Made by a program: the position numbers and the translations under genes. A model generated the notes under the pieces. It was not told the origin of the DNA. It did no database searches and saw only the letters and a list, made by a program, of their open reading frames with translations. 58,480 nt of DNA. It comes from Burkholderiales bacterium (lineage in GTDB: Bacteria; Pseudomonadota; Gammaproteobacteria; Burkholderiales; Eutrophovitaceae). Location: assembly GCA_028379895.1 (NCBI GenBank), contig JAOEKQ010000009.1, forward strand, positions 1-58,480. The letters are read 5' to 3'. Shown in pieces: positions 8,997 to 18,503 of this stretch (the first letter of the stretch is position 1; every line of letters begins with the position of its first letter).

Positions 8997-9842
8997 TTAA
9001 TCGCCTATCCAGTCTATCAACGGATGGCGATCTAATCCTCGAGCCACAAACCCTAACCATTTCGGCGGGATCTGTGCCATCACAGAGTTCGCTTGTTCTA
9101 GCTCAGCAAACGAGCAGAACACACTAGAACCAGAACCGCTCATGGTAGCGGTCCCAAACTGGCCTAGCCACTCTAATGCCGACAACACCTCTGGATATAA
9201 TCTACATACCGTCTTTTGGAGGTCATTCTGACCCTCGCACAAAGAAAAGTCCGCTATTTTGATAGGTTTGGAATTTCGTGTCAATTCTGGATGACTAAAC
9301 ACGGTTTGCGTAGAAACAAAGCAATCAGGATGAATCACCAGATACCAGGCAGCTCTCACCTCTATGGGTGAGAGCTGCTCACCAATCCCCTCGGCAAAAG
9401 CGCTACGCCCGAACACAAAAAAAGGTACGTCCGCACCCAACAATACAGCCAAATTCTGCAACTCACTTTTTGTGAGATTTATATCCCACAATTTATTCAT
9501 CACCAAAAGAACTGTCGCCGCATCGGAGCTACCACCACCGAGCCCGCCTCCAAATGGGATGCGTTTAACAATATCTAACTCGACACCCTGCTTAATCGAG
9601 CCGTGCTTAGCGAGCAAGCGAGCCGCACGTAACGCTAAGTCTTCGGTTTCAGTCCATTGATGCTGCGATACGCGTCTAATTATTTTCTGGGGAGTTAACC
9701 GGAAACCAATGGAATCAGAAAAGTCCAACATGTGAAATACAGTCTGTAAAGAATGATAGCCATCCTGTCGTTGACCGATTATTCGCAAAAATAAATTGAC
9801 CTTGGATGGAGCTGGGAAGTACTTGAACCCGTCTCGAATCAT
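8997..9842 (-). CDS. ispE: 4-diphosphocytidyl-2-C-methyl-D-erythritol kinase
   Basis: IspE (281 aa) is the GHMP-family kinase that phosphorylates CDP-methylerythritol in the MEP isoprenoid pathway. Motifs are PAPSKVNLFLRIIGQRQDGYH near the N-terminus (split here as PSKVNLFLRI and GQRQDGYHSL), the ATP loop IPFGGGLGGGSSDAATVLL, and the C-terminal ATMSGSGSSVFCSF. The ATG at 9842 overlaps the lolB stop as TGATG and gives the family's usual N-terminus. An in-frame GTG at 9863 would add seven residues and seems less likely. Confidence 0.95.
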   Translation of the reverse strand: MIRDGFKYFPAPSKVNLFLRIIGQRQDGYHSLQTVFHMLDFSDSIGFRLTPQKIIRRVSQHQWTETEDLALRAARLLAKHGSIKQGVELDIVKRIPFGGGLGGGSSDAATVLLVMNKLWDINLTKSELQNLAVLLGADVPFFVFGRSAFAEGIGEQLSPIEVRAAWYLVIHPDCFVSTQTVFSHPELTRNSKPIKIADFSLCEGQNDLQKTVCRLYPEVLSALEWLGQFGTATMSGSGSSVFCSFAELEQANSVMAQIPPKWLGFVARGLDRHPLIDWIGD

Positions 9843-10420
9843 CACAAGCTGAGCCTTTCCCACTTGTCTAAAACGAAACGTATTTTTATATCTTGAAACT
9901 CAAGCCTAATCACGCGAGGACGAATGGGATCAATAGTATAGCTCTCAAAAGTGATCTTCCATCCATCTTGTTCCAGATACGTTAATCGCTGCTGCGCATC
10001 TCTCGAGGCCATCTCATCTATTGCCGCAAGAGGATTAACCTTACCTCGAGCCCAATATTTCAAACCATCTAAAGGTAATCTCCAACCCAACACACGCTGA
10101 GTCAACGCCTCCACGGAGTCCGCCTCGTACACTTGATCCTTCGTCTCGAGAACAGCTCCTGTACGAGGCGAAACCAATATCACGGCAATGATTGATCCAA
10201 CAGGAGTATAAACGTCTACCGCATCAACGTCGCCCCTGTGACTCCACTTTATTCGAGCAGAGCTGCCTTCACCATCAACTTGAACTGCCACACGTCCGGA
10301 TAACTCAAAATCTCCGTAGGCACCAGTGCTTTTTAACGGCCTTACCTCATGTAATAGCGAACAGCCAGCGATGAGGACACAAAAAGAAATACAAGATCCC
10401 CATGTCCTAATCCACCCCAT
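9842..10420 (-). CDS. lolB: LolB, outer-membrane lipoprotein receptor
   Basis: LolB accepts lipoproteins from LolA and inserts them in the outer membrane; it is itself a lipoprotein. From the ATG at 10420 (192 aa) there is a signal peptide WGSCISFCVLIAGC whose LIAGC end is a good lipobox. The body has FELSGRVAVQVDGEGSSARI, the region DVYTPVGSIIAVILVSP, and the C-terminal RVIRLEFQDIKIRFVLDKW. The frame is open upstream to 10531, but a start there would bury the signal peptide behind a basic extension. It overlaps the TPR gene by 14 bases and ispE by one. Confidence 0.9.
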   Translation of the reverse strand: MGWIRTWGSCISFCVLIAGCSLLHEVRPLKSTGAYGDFELSGRVAVQVDGEGSSARIKWSHRGDVDAVDVYTPVGSIIAVILVSPRTGAVLETKDQVYEADSVEALTQRVLGWRLPLDGLKYWARGKVNPLAAIDEMASRDAQQRLTYLEQDGWKITFESYTIDPIRPRVIRLEFQDIKIRFVLDKWERLSL

Positions 10421-12194
10421 ACCGTTCCACAGTTTCGAGGAGCACGTCATTATCTGGGAATTGATCAAGCGCACCGGTCCACACCGATTTCGCTTCGACT
10501 TCACGACCTTGCGCCCAAAGGGCCTCGCCAAGATGAGCCGCTATCTCGGGATGTCGCTCTAATTCATATGCTCTTTGCAGTAAAGAAATACTTTCATCGT
10601 AATCTTTGAGCTTAAACTCAATCCATCCCATGCTGTCAATGTAAACAGGATCGTCAGGTGACAGTTCTAAAGCACGGACTAGCAAGGTCTTAGCCTCATC
10701 AAACCGATCGGTTTTGTCTGCCAACGTATACCCCAATGCATTGTAGGCTTGAGCGTTATCGGGTTGCAATTCGATTAAGCGCCTCAACCTCAGCTCTAAT
10801 ATGTCTAAACGACCGAGCTGTTCCGCGGCCATAGCTGAACTATAAAGAAGACTGGGGTCATCCGGCGTCGATTCTAACCCCTCATCAAGCACAGTGAAAT
10901 ATTCATCAAGTTTACCTGCCTCTCGGTATATCATGCCCTGGAGCTCAACAAAGAACACAAGGTACTCCGGCGTCTCATTAGCTCTCTGATTGAGATACGC
11001 TACAGTAGGTTCGAGCCCTTCTGTCGCGAACTTAATTTTAGCTAGGCGTGTTTGAGCCTCAATATACCGCACCCCCTTGGGCACGCTCGAAAACCAATTG
11101 GCTGCGGCCGGAAGCTCGTCTAATTCTTCATCAATGAGGCCTAATTGAAAATAAGCAGACGCTCGGTCCTCATAACCCAGCGAGAGCGCTCGATGCACTC
11201 TAGCTTTAGATTCCTCAAATTCACCAACTTCAAACAACACTAAAGCCAACGTAAACCGTATGTTTGCATTACTTGCATCTTCTCGAGCTAAATGTTGGAG
11301 ATGAGGGATGGCCTCCTCGTACCGCTCCTCTCTGATAAGGTCCGCTACAACACTTGTTCGCACTCCGTTTGCGTCAGGATGTGAATCTAAGAATTCAGAC
11401 AAAAATCTTATCGATCGCTCACCATCAACTTGACGTAATGCAGAAGCCTTAAGTAATGCTGCATCCTCAGACCTTGGTTTATAAACTAGAGCCTCATCAG
11501 CGCGAGCAATTGCGTCTTGTGCAAGTCCAGCTCTCCACGCGGATTGACCGAGCAACAAAGATTTGAGGAAAGAGCCGGGGGTCTGCTGGGTCACCTCTAA
11601 TAGAAAACGATATCCACCATCACGATCTTGAGCTCTAGCCACCAATTCAGACACGTATTGCAACTTTTTGTCAGGCTCGCTCTCGTTATTGCTCAAAAAA
11701 TCTTCTACCAGCGGCCTTGCGACCATGAATTCATTATTGCTGATAACAACAGTGAGGTACACAAAACGTGCTTTAATCGAATCAGGATCTAGGCGAAACC
11801 AAATCTTAGCCGCCTCTAAAGCCAAATCTAAACGACGTGCAACATTGGCCGCATCAGCAGCCATCTCCGCAATATCTGCTCTTTCTTCGTTCCGAAGAAT
11901 TTCAACGAGTGTTTCCGCAGAAAGATCATATAACTTGTTGTGTCTCGCAAACTCTGCGATCAAGAACTTGTACATTAACTCGGAACGAAACGCAACATTC
12001 CGAGCGTCTCCTCGACGCACGTCTCGCACAGGGATGGACTCTTCGTCCTTTTGGGCAATTTGATATCCATGAATGTCACTACGCAAAGATTGCACGCATC
12101 TATCGCAGCCACCTAAACCACCGGGGCCGGTGTCGGCCGAAATGGGACTTGTGTAAAGAAGGGTGCTGATGAACAGCGATAACAATATTTTCAT
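10407..12194 (-). CDS. Periplasmic tetratricopeptide-repeat protein
   Basis: This 595-residue protein has a signal peptide (MKILLSLFISTLLYTSPISA) followed by a long run of helical TPR-like repeats. Examples are the segments ending in ALGYTLADKTDRFDEAKTLL, ALELSPDDPVYIDSMGWIEF and LQRAYELERHPEIAAHLGEA. A CxxC (GCDRCVQ) lies just after the signal peptide. The conserved C-terminal repeats with SMGW are typical of the TPR protein encoded upstream of lolB in betaproteobacteria. Its precise role is not known to me; partner binding in the periplasm or outer membrane is the likely general function. It is the first gene of the run into lolB and ispE. Confidence 0.85.
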   Translation of the reverse strand: MKILLSLFISTLLYTSPISADTGPGGLGGCDRCVQSLRSDIHGYQIAQKDEESIPVRDVRRGDARNVAFRSELMYKFLIAEFARHNKLYDLSAETLVEILRNEERADIAEMAADAANVARRLDLALEAAKIWFRLDPDSIKARFVYLTVVISNNEFMVARPLVEDFLSNNESEPDKKLQYVSELVARAQDRDGGYRFLLEVTQQTPGSFLKSLLLGQSAWRAGLAQDAIARADEALVYKPRSEDAALLKASALRQVDGERSIRFLSEFLDSHPDANGVRTSVVADLIREERYEEAIPHLQHLAREDASNANIRFTLALVLFEVGEFEESKARVHRALSLGYEDRASAYFQLGLIDEELDELPAAANWFSSVPKGVRYIEAQTRLAKIKFATEGLEPTVAYLNQRANETPEYLVFFVELQGMIYREAGKLDEYFTVLDEGLESTPDDPSLLYSSAMAAEQLGRLDILELRLRRLIELQPDNAQAYNALGYTLADKTDRFDEAKTLLVRALELSPDDPVYIDSMGWIEFKLKDYDESISLLQRAYELERHPEIAAHLGEALWAQGREVEAKSVWTGALDQFPDNDVLLETVERYGVD

Positions 12195-12427
12195 AATTCG
12201 CTCACAAGAACATTTGTAAAAGGCGTTATGATCAGTGTTAGTACAAAAAATTCACATTAGCTATCATCCAATAACGCCCTCATCCATCAAAGAGGCACTA
12301 ACTTTGGTATATTACCTCACTTATTCTGACCAGATTCACAATTGCCTTTAGCAAAAGTTACCGGTTAAGAAATCATAACGAATCGATGCAGTAATGTCCG
12401 TTAACATCAAGTTTCAATTTTAAAAAT

Positions 12428-13369
12428 ATGGCCGATAAAGATCACTCTCTCACATTGTCAGCTACTGGGCTAACGAGGAAATACGGTAACAACGTTGCGG
12501 TCAGTGACGTATCTTTAGCGCTGAGCAAAGGCGAAATTATCGGACTATTAGGGCCTAACGGGGCTGGGAAATCAACGACGATGAAAATGATTACTGGGAA
12601 CCTCGCACCGACCGAAGGCTCAATAAAAGTGTGCGGTATCGATTTAATCGATGACCCAATTGTCGCAAAAACAAAAATTGGTTACTTACCTGAAATCCCA
12701 CCCGTTTATAAAGAACTTAGAGTCAATGAATATTTAAAGTTAGTCGCAAAACTACACAAGGTTAATTCTAAGAGACTCGTTTCAGCTATGGATATCGCTA
12801 AGGAACGAACAGGCTTGACCGAAATGAGCCAACGGCTAATTGGGTCGCTTTCAAAGGGGTTTCAGCAGCGAGTTGGGATCGCACAAGCCATTATTCATGA
12901 ACCTGAGGTGGTTATTTTAGACGAACCAACTGTAGGATTGGATCCTAACCAGATCATAGAGATACGATCCCTAATTAAAGAATTGGGGGAAGATCACAGT
13001 GTCATTCTCTCTACCCATATTCTTCCAGAGGTCGAGGCAATTTGCGATAGCGTTCAAATTCTACACAAAGGTAAGGTCGTCTTTGATGATGATATTGGTG
13101 GCTTAAGAAAATTTAGATCTGGAAAATCAATTCAAGCATCTTTCCGCGCGCCGCCGACTAAAAAAGCTCTTGAAGATAAATTAACGAACGCAAAAATCTC
13201 GTTAGTGCGAGAAGGTGTGTACCGTATTTCAGGGCTTAAACTGGAGGATGATCCTACAGATGCAATTGTCCAACACAGCGTTCAAGAGCGATGGGGCTTG
13301 TTTGAGCTTGTTGGCGCCCAGGCAAGCGTCGAAGAGGTATTTGTAGAACTTACTACGCAAGACGTATGA
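12428..13369 (+). CDS. ABC exporter ATPase (GldA/NatA-like)
   Basis: This is the ATPase (313 aa) of an ABC-2 type exporter. It has Walker A GLLGPNGAGKSTTMK, signature SLSKGFQQRVGIAQA, Walker B EVVILDEPTVGLDPNQ and the switch His in STHILPEVEAI. The C-terminal part resembles the GldA/drug-exporter group. No clear Shine-Dalgarno precedes the ATG. It heads a run with an ABC-2 permease and a GldG-type auxiliary protein, a trio known from Bacteroidetes gliding genes but widespread in non-gliding proteobacteria, where the cargo is unknown. I would not infer gliding motility. Confidence 0.9.
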   Translation: MADKDHSLTLSATGLTRKYGNNVAVSDVSLALSKGEIIGLLGPNGAGKSTTMKMITGNLAPTEGSIKVCGIDLIDDPIVAKTKIGYLPEIPPVYKELRVNEYLKLVAKLHKVNSKRLVSAMDIAKERTGLTEMSQRLIGSLSKGFQQRVGIAQAIIHEPEVVILDEPTVGLDPNQIIEIRSLIKELGEDHSVILSTHILPEVEAICDSVQILHKGKVVFDDDIGGLRKFRSGKSIQASFRAPPTKKALEDKLTNAKISLVREGVYRISGLKLEDDPTDAIVQHSVQERWGLFELVGAQASVEEVFVELTTQDV

Positions 13370-13418
13370 AGATACGAGTCACTTTCCCTCACTAAAATGA
13401 GTTTTTAAAAACTATAAA

Positions 13419-14162
13419 ATGATTATTGTTATCGCATTAAAAGAACTTAGATCAATGTTTGCGTCGCCGCTGGCCTGGGTTGTATTAGCTTTTGTTCAAG
13501 GCTTTCTTGCTAATGTATTTCTAAAGCAAGTCGACACATTTATGATCATTCAAGCTCAACTGGCAAGAACACCCAATGCACCTGGGCTCACAGAACTCGC
13601 TATTGTCCCAATGTTCGGGGCTGCCCAAATGGTTTTACTGATGTCCATTCCCTTATTAACTATGAGACTAATCTCAGAGGAGAAGCGTAACCAAACAATG
13701 GCTTTGCTTGTTTCTGCACCCGTATCTATGACGCAAATCATAGTAGGAAAATTTACCGCTATGGTAGCGTTTCTTTGCTTAATACTGGCATTAATAGCAA
13801 CGATGTCATTTTCGTTACTTGCGGGTGGCGCTATTGATTTGGGGCTAATCGCTGCCAATCTGTTAGGTCTGTTACTTCTAGGGATGGCATTTTCCTCAAT
13901 TGGCATTTTTATATCATGTCTAACTGTACATCCAGTTGTAGCCGCCGTCATGACTCTCGCTGTGTTTATGGGCTTTTGGGTAATTGGACTCGCAGCCTCA
14001 GATCCTGGCAGTTGGCTAAATTGGGTATCGATTTCGAAAAGATTCGAAGGATTCTTGGACGGATATGTCTCTCTACCTGACGTCACATTTTTCGTAGTTG
14101 TTATTGCACTATTCATCTTTTTATCAATTCGCAAACTTGATTCGGAACGTTTAAGCGCATGA
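13419..14162 (+). CDS. ABC-2 type permease (GldF-like)
   Basis: A 247-residue membrane protein with about six hydrophobic segments, starting MIIVIALKELRSMFASPLAW, which is the characteristic opening of ABC-2 permeases of the GldF group. RLISEEKRNQTMALLVSAPV matches the conserved cytoplasmic coupling region of this family. It follows the ATPase by about 50 bases and overlaps the next gene as ATGA, so the three are almost surely one transport complex. Substrate not known. Confidence 0.9.
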   Translation: MIIVIALKELRSMFASPLAWVVLAFVQGFLANVFLKQVDTFMIIQAQLARTPNAPGLTELAIVPMFGAAQMVLLMSIPLLTMRLISEEKRNQTMALLVSAPVSMTQIIVGKFTAMVAFLCLILALIATMSFSLLAGGAIDLGLIAANLLGLLLLGMAFSSIGIFISCLTVHPVVAAVMTLAVFMGFWVIGLAASDPGSWLNWVSISKRFEGFLDGYVSLPDVTFFVVVIALFIFLSIRKLDSERLSA

Positions 14163-15502
14163 AGATAAACGCTAAATTTAGATTTCAGCTTCTTATTCAA
14201 AATGGCATATTTTTAGGTCTTCTGCTTGGCATAGCGGCTACATTAGTTTTTTTGGCAGAGGAATCTAACGTTCGTTGGGACTTGACACATAGCCAACGAA
14301 ACACGCTTTCTCCGGCGACCTTAGACATACTCAAGAAAATCGAGGCACCAATTCGCATCACAGCCTTTGTTACCACAGATGCCGAAGGTGACTTACGCCA
14401 ACCCATTGTTAACTTCTTAACGCCTTACCAACTTGAAAAAAGTAATCTTGAATTTGCTTTTATTAATCCTAGAGAGGATCCATTTGCAGCAAAAAAAGCG
14501 GGAGTTACCGTTAACGGAGAGTTAGTTGTTGACCTTGACGGCCGCATAGAAAAACTTAAAACACTTAACGAACAAGACCTAACGAACCTTCTCATTCGTC
14601 TAATGAGGACTGAGCAACAGGTTATCACTGCACTGGTGGGTCACGGTGAAGGAGATTTTTCTAGACAAGGAAGTAAAGATTTAAGCGACCTCGGAAAAAA
14701 ACTTTCCTCACGCGGATTTCAGTTGGATATTTTAAACTTCGCGTCCGGGCAAGACCTGAGTTCTCGTGAATCTGTATTAGTAATCGGAGCACCTACTTTA
14801 ACGCTGCTTCCAGGAGAGGTAAATCGAATAAAAAGATATCTCCAGGGAGGCGGTAATTTACTTTGGATGGTTGACGACGAGACGACAGCAGGATTAGACG
14901 CAATAGCCGAGGCACTTGGTGTCGCATTACCAAATGGTGTTGTAATTGATCCCGGCGCTCGCTCACAGAGCGGCTCGATAGCATTTTCGCTCGCTCAACA
15001 GTATGCTGATCATCCGGTAACTGAGTTAATGAATGTCAATACAGTCTTTCCTTACGCACGCGGAATTTTCCAGTCAAATAACACTGGATACAGTTTCACC
15101 CCATTAATCACGGTCGCCCCACAGGGTTGGATAGAAACGCGCGGTCTCAAGAATGCCACCTACCAGGAAAATGAAGATATTAAAGGCCCAATAACAATTG
15201 CAGCCGCTATGGAACGTAATGTTGATGACAAACGCCAAAGAGTGGTCATTGTTGGTTCTGGGAAAGCATTTTCAAATGAGTTCCTAGCTTCCCTGGGGAA
15301 TTCGGATTTAAGTACCAATATTGTTAACTGGATCTCTGGTGATGATAAGTTGATATCGATAGCGCCTAAATCCAGGATCGATATGTCGTTAAATTTACCG
15401 CCGTTAGCAATATCCTTAATTGTTTCAGGATTTTTATTTGCAGGGCCAATCGCATTGTTAATTGCAGGCACTTTCATTTGGTGGCTGCGGCGCAGGGCAT
15501 GA
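14159..15502 (+). CDS. GldG-like ABC transporter auxiliary protein
   Basis: This 447-residue protein has one membrane segment near the N-terminus (GIFLGLLLGIAATLVFLA), a large periplasmic domain and a C-terminal membrane segment before RRRA. The sequence RWDLTHSQRNTLSPATLDIL just after the first segment is the family hallmark (GldG / ABC_transp_aux), and VIGAPTLTLLPGEVNRIKRY is the conserved middle block. It overlaps the permease gene and the next gene by ATGA, indicating translational coupling. Likely function: extracytoplasmic part of the exporter; substrate unknown. Confidence 0.88.
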   Translation: MKINAKFRFQLLIQNGIFLGLLLGIAATLVFLAEESNVRWDLTHSQRNTLSPATLDILKKIEAPIRITAFVTTDAEGDLRQPIVNFLTPYQLEKSNLEFAFINPREDPFAAKKAGVTVNGELVVDLDGRIEKLKTLNEQDLTNLLIRLMRTEQQVITALVGHGEGDFSRQGSKDLSDLGKKLSSRGFQLDILNFASGQDLSSRESVLVIGAPTLTLLPGEVNRIKRYLQGGGNLLWMVDDETTAGLDAIAEALGVALPNGVVIDPGARSQSGSIAFSLAQQYADHPVTELMNVNTVFPYARGIFQSNNTGYSFTPLITVAPQGWIETRGLKNATYQENEDIKGPITIAAAMERNVDDKRQRVVIVGSGKAFSNEFLASLGNSDLSTNIVNWISGDDKLISIAPKSRIDMSLNLPPLAISLIVSGFLFAGPIALLIAGTFIWWLRRRA

Positions 15503-16356
15503 AATCTCGACTGTTACTCAATTTACTGCTAATAGCAGTTCTTGCATTATTGGGAGCTTATCTGTTTTTGAACCAAGAGCCTGAGGTCGTGAAATCCGAT
15601 CGCCTCGTGGCCTTAGATAAAAATAAAATCAAACGGATTACGATCGTCAAAAACAGTAGTTTCGAGATGGACTTTACGAGAAGCCAAACCACATGGACCA
15701 TCACAAAACCATTTCGAGCGCGCGCTAATGCTGAAGTCATAAAACTCGTTCTCGACCTTGCAGAGGCACCCATCATTAATGAGATTAAAGAAAATTCTAA
15801 AGATTTTGGATTTGAACCCCCAACATATACTGTGACACTAGATCAAGAAATTATTAAATTTGGCAATATTAATGAGGTAACTAACGAACAGTATGTTCAG
15901 GTCAATAAACGAACCTTCCTGACGAAAACACATCACGGGTATAACTTACCCTACGATCCCATCAAAGTTGTAGACAGACGAATATTAGGTGCCGAAGAAA
16001 TTCCTATAATTTTTGAATCAAAGACATGGCGCGCGGAACGCGGAATCGACGGAATATGGTCTATGACATCTGAAACTAAAAACTTACCGGCGATTGCTCC
16101 TTCCAAAATAAAAATATGGGCGATGGGTTGGCCCTACACCACGGCAACCGAAACAACCATTACAGGAAAGTCGCCTGACTATAAATTTGAATCAATTAAA
16201 GTTTCATTTGAAAACGGACGCCAAATAACGGTGTCCATAAAAAAGATAAAAAAAGGCTATCTTCTTCGACGATCCGACGAAGATATTTTATACAAGGTAG
16301 GAAATGATGCCGGTCTAAGATTAATAGACCCCTACGAGGTCGCACGTACCCTTTAA
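15499..16356 (+). CDS. DUF4340 membrane-anchored protein
   Basis: This 285-residue protein begins MKSRLLLNLLLIAVLALLGA, a signal anchor, followed by an extracytoplasmic region with blocks such as TWTITKPFRARANAEVIKLV and DFGFEPPTYTVTL. That pattern fits the DUF4340 proteins encoded with GldF/GldG-type exporters. I choose the ATG at 15499, which overlaps the previous stop as ATGA, over an in-frame GTG 21 bases earlier. Function is unknown; genetic coupling says it works with the exporter. Confidence 0.82.
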   Translation: MKSRLLLNLLLIAVLALLGAYLFLNQEPEVVKSDRLVALDKNKIKRITIVKNSSFEMDFTRSQTTWTITKPFRARANAEVIKLVLDLAEAPIINEIKENSKDFGFEPPTYTVTLDQEIIKFGNINEVTNEQYVQVNKRTFLTKTHHGYNLPYDPIKVVDRRILGAEEIPIIFESKTWRAERGIDGIWSMTSETKNLPAIAPSKIKIWAMGWPYTTATETTITGKSPDYKFESIKVSFENGRQITVSIKKIKKGYLLRRSDEDILYKVGNDAGLRLIDPYEVARTL

Positions 16357-16372
16357 CTAAGAACTTAATTTA

Positions 16373-17191
16373 ATGCCCGAGTTGCCGGAAGTTGAAATTA
16401 CCAAGCGAGGGATAGAACCTTTTCTAGTAGGTCAAACGATAGAAAAGATTGTCCTTCGTAATCTGAAGCTTCGTTGGCCAATACCGAAAAAACTTCGTAC
16501 GATTTTACCGAGTCTTAAAATCAGATCGATTGAGCGTAGAGCAAAATATATTCTGATTGACTGTTCCGCCGGTTGGTTGATCATTCATCTAGGGATGTCA
16601 GGAAGTCTGCGATTACTCAGTTCCTTGAATGAGGCTCCCACTAAGCATGATCATTACGATCTTTACACAACGAATAACACAATCATCCGTTACCGGGACC
16701 CACGAAAGTTCGGAGCACTCATATGGACCACTGGTAATCCCTATGATCACCGCTTGATAAAACACCTAGGGCCGGAGCCGTTAAGTGAAGAATTCAATCG
16801 GGAGTTTCTATATCAAAAGCTGCGTTCTAAATCCTCAAAGATCAAGCTACAAATCATGAATAACCAAGTCGTCACTGGCGTAGGTAACATATACGCTAAC
16901 GAATCGTTATTTCATGCTGGCATAAGTCCAATCCGTCAGGCCAATAAAGTAACTCGCCCAAAACTAGAGCTTTTGATTGTTGCCATTAAGGCCACTCTCG
17001 AAAGGGCTATTTGCGCTGGAGGGAGCAGTCTTCAAGACTTTTATTTGACCGACGGGTCTACAGGTTACTTCCAACAACAATACATGGTTTACGGTCGAGC
17101 TGGAAAGCCATGCCACAAATGCAAAACAACCATTAAATCAGTTATTTTAGGGCAGAGATCATCTTTTTACTGCCCGAAATGTCAAAAGTAA
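16373..17191 (+). CDS. mutM: Formamidopyrimidine-DNA glycosylase (Fpg)
   Basis: MutM (272 aa) removes 8-oxoguanine and formamidopyrimidines from DNA and cleaves the abasic site. The N-terminus MPELPEVE supplies the catalytic Pro (after Met removal) and Glu. Other landmarks are HLGMSG, RDPRKFGAL, NQVVTGVGNIYANESLFHAG and a C-terminal four-Cys zinc finger, CHKC...CPKC. Length is normal. It follows the DUF4340 gene by 16 bases and may be transcribed with the exporter. Confidence 0.96.
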   Translation: MPELPEVEITKRGIEPFLVGQTIEKIVLRNLKLRWPIPKKLRTILPSLKIRSIERRAKYILIDCSAGWLIIHLGMSGSLRLLSSLNEAPTKHDHYDLYTTNNTIIRYRDPRKFGALIWTTGNPYDHRLIKHLGPEPLSEEFNREFLYQKLRSKSSKIKLQIMNNQVVTGVGNIYANESLFHAGISPIRQANKVTRPKLELLIVAIKATLERAICAGGSSLQDFYLTDGSTGYFQQQYMVYGRAGKPCHKCKTTIKSVILGQRSSFYCPKCQK

Positions 17192-17192
17192 C

Positions 17193-17948
<756 letters not shown>

Positions 17949-17959
<11 letters not shown>

Positions 17960-18503
17960 CTTGTCTTTGAAACTCCCATAACGCGAAGTGAACACGACCG
18001 GCTTTCGCTACCCTTAGAGACTTATAATCCTGTGGGATTTCGATAGAGTCAGCTGATTCTAAGTAGATTCTACATCCATTAGAGATGCGCTTCGCTAAAA
18101 CTGCCAATACATCTTCAATCAACGCGTTTTCAGCGAAAGGTGGATCCAAAAAAACGATATCGAACGATTGTTTATTCTGCCTAAGGAAATCAGTCGCATC
18201 AGAACACGTAACAGTAATATTTACGACCTCTGTCTTACGACAGTTCTCTAGGATTGCCGCACACGCTTTTGCATTGAGGTCAACAGAGTCAACACGAGTT
18301 GCCCCTCTGGAAACCGCCTCAAAGGCTAAGGCTCCACTGCCAGAAAATAAATCCAAACATACTAAACCGTCTAATCTTTGCCCAAGCCAATTAAATAAAG
18401 TTTCTCTGACTCGATCTGGAGTTGGCCTGAGGCCCTCCGTATTAGGAAAATTTAGAACTCTTCCTCTAAGGTCGCCCCCAATAATCCTAACCGCATTAAC
18501 CAT
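17949..18503 (-). CDS. rsmD: 16S rRNA (guanine966-N2)-methyltransferase
   Basis: RsmD (184 aa) methylates G966 of 16S rRNA. Features are the N-terminal [34 protein letters not shown] region (seen as IIGGDLRGR and [18 protein letters not shown]), the SAM motif [20 protein letters not shown], and the catalytic DPPF ([11 protein letters not shown]). It overlaps the M16 gene before it by 8 bases and coaD after it by 11. Confidence 0.96.

Noticed and set aside
13556..14200. A 214-codon minus-strand frame opposite the ABC permease
   Set aside because: It is a long antisense shadow of a membrane protein gene whose own frame has clear ABC-2 features and coupled neighbours.
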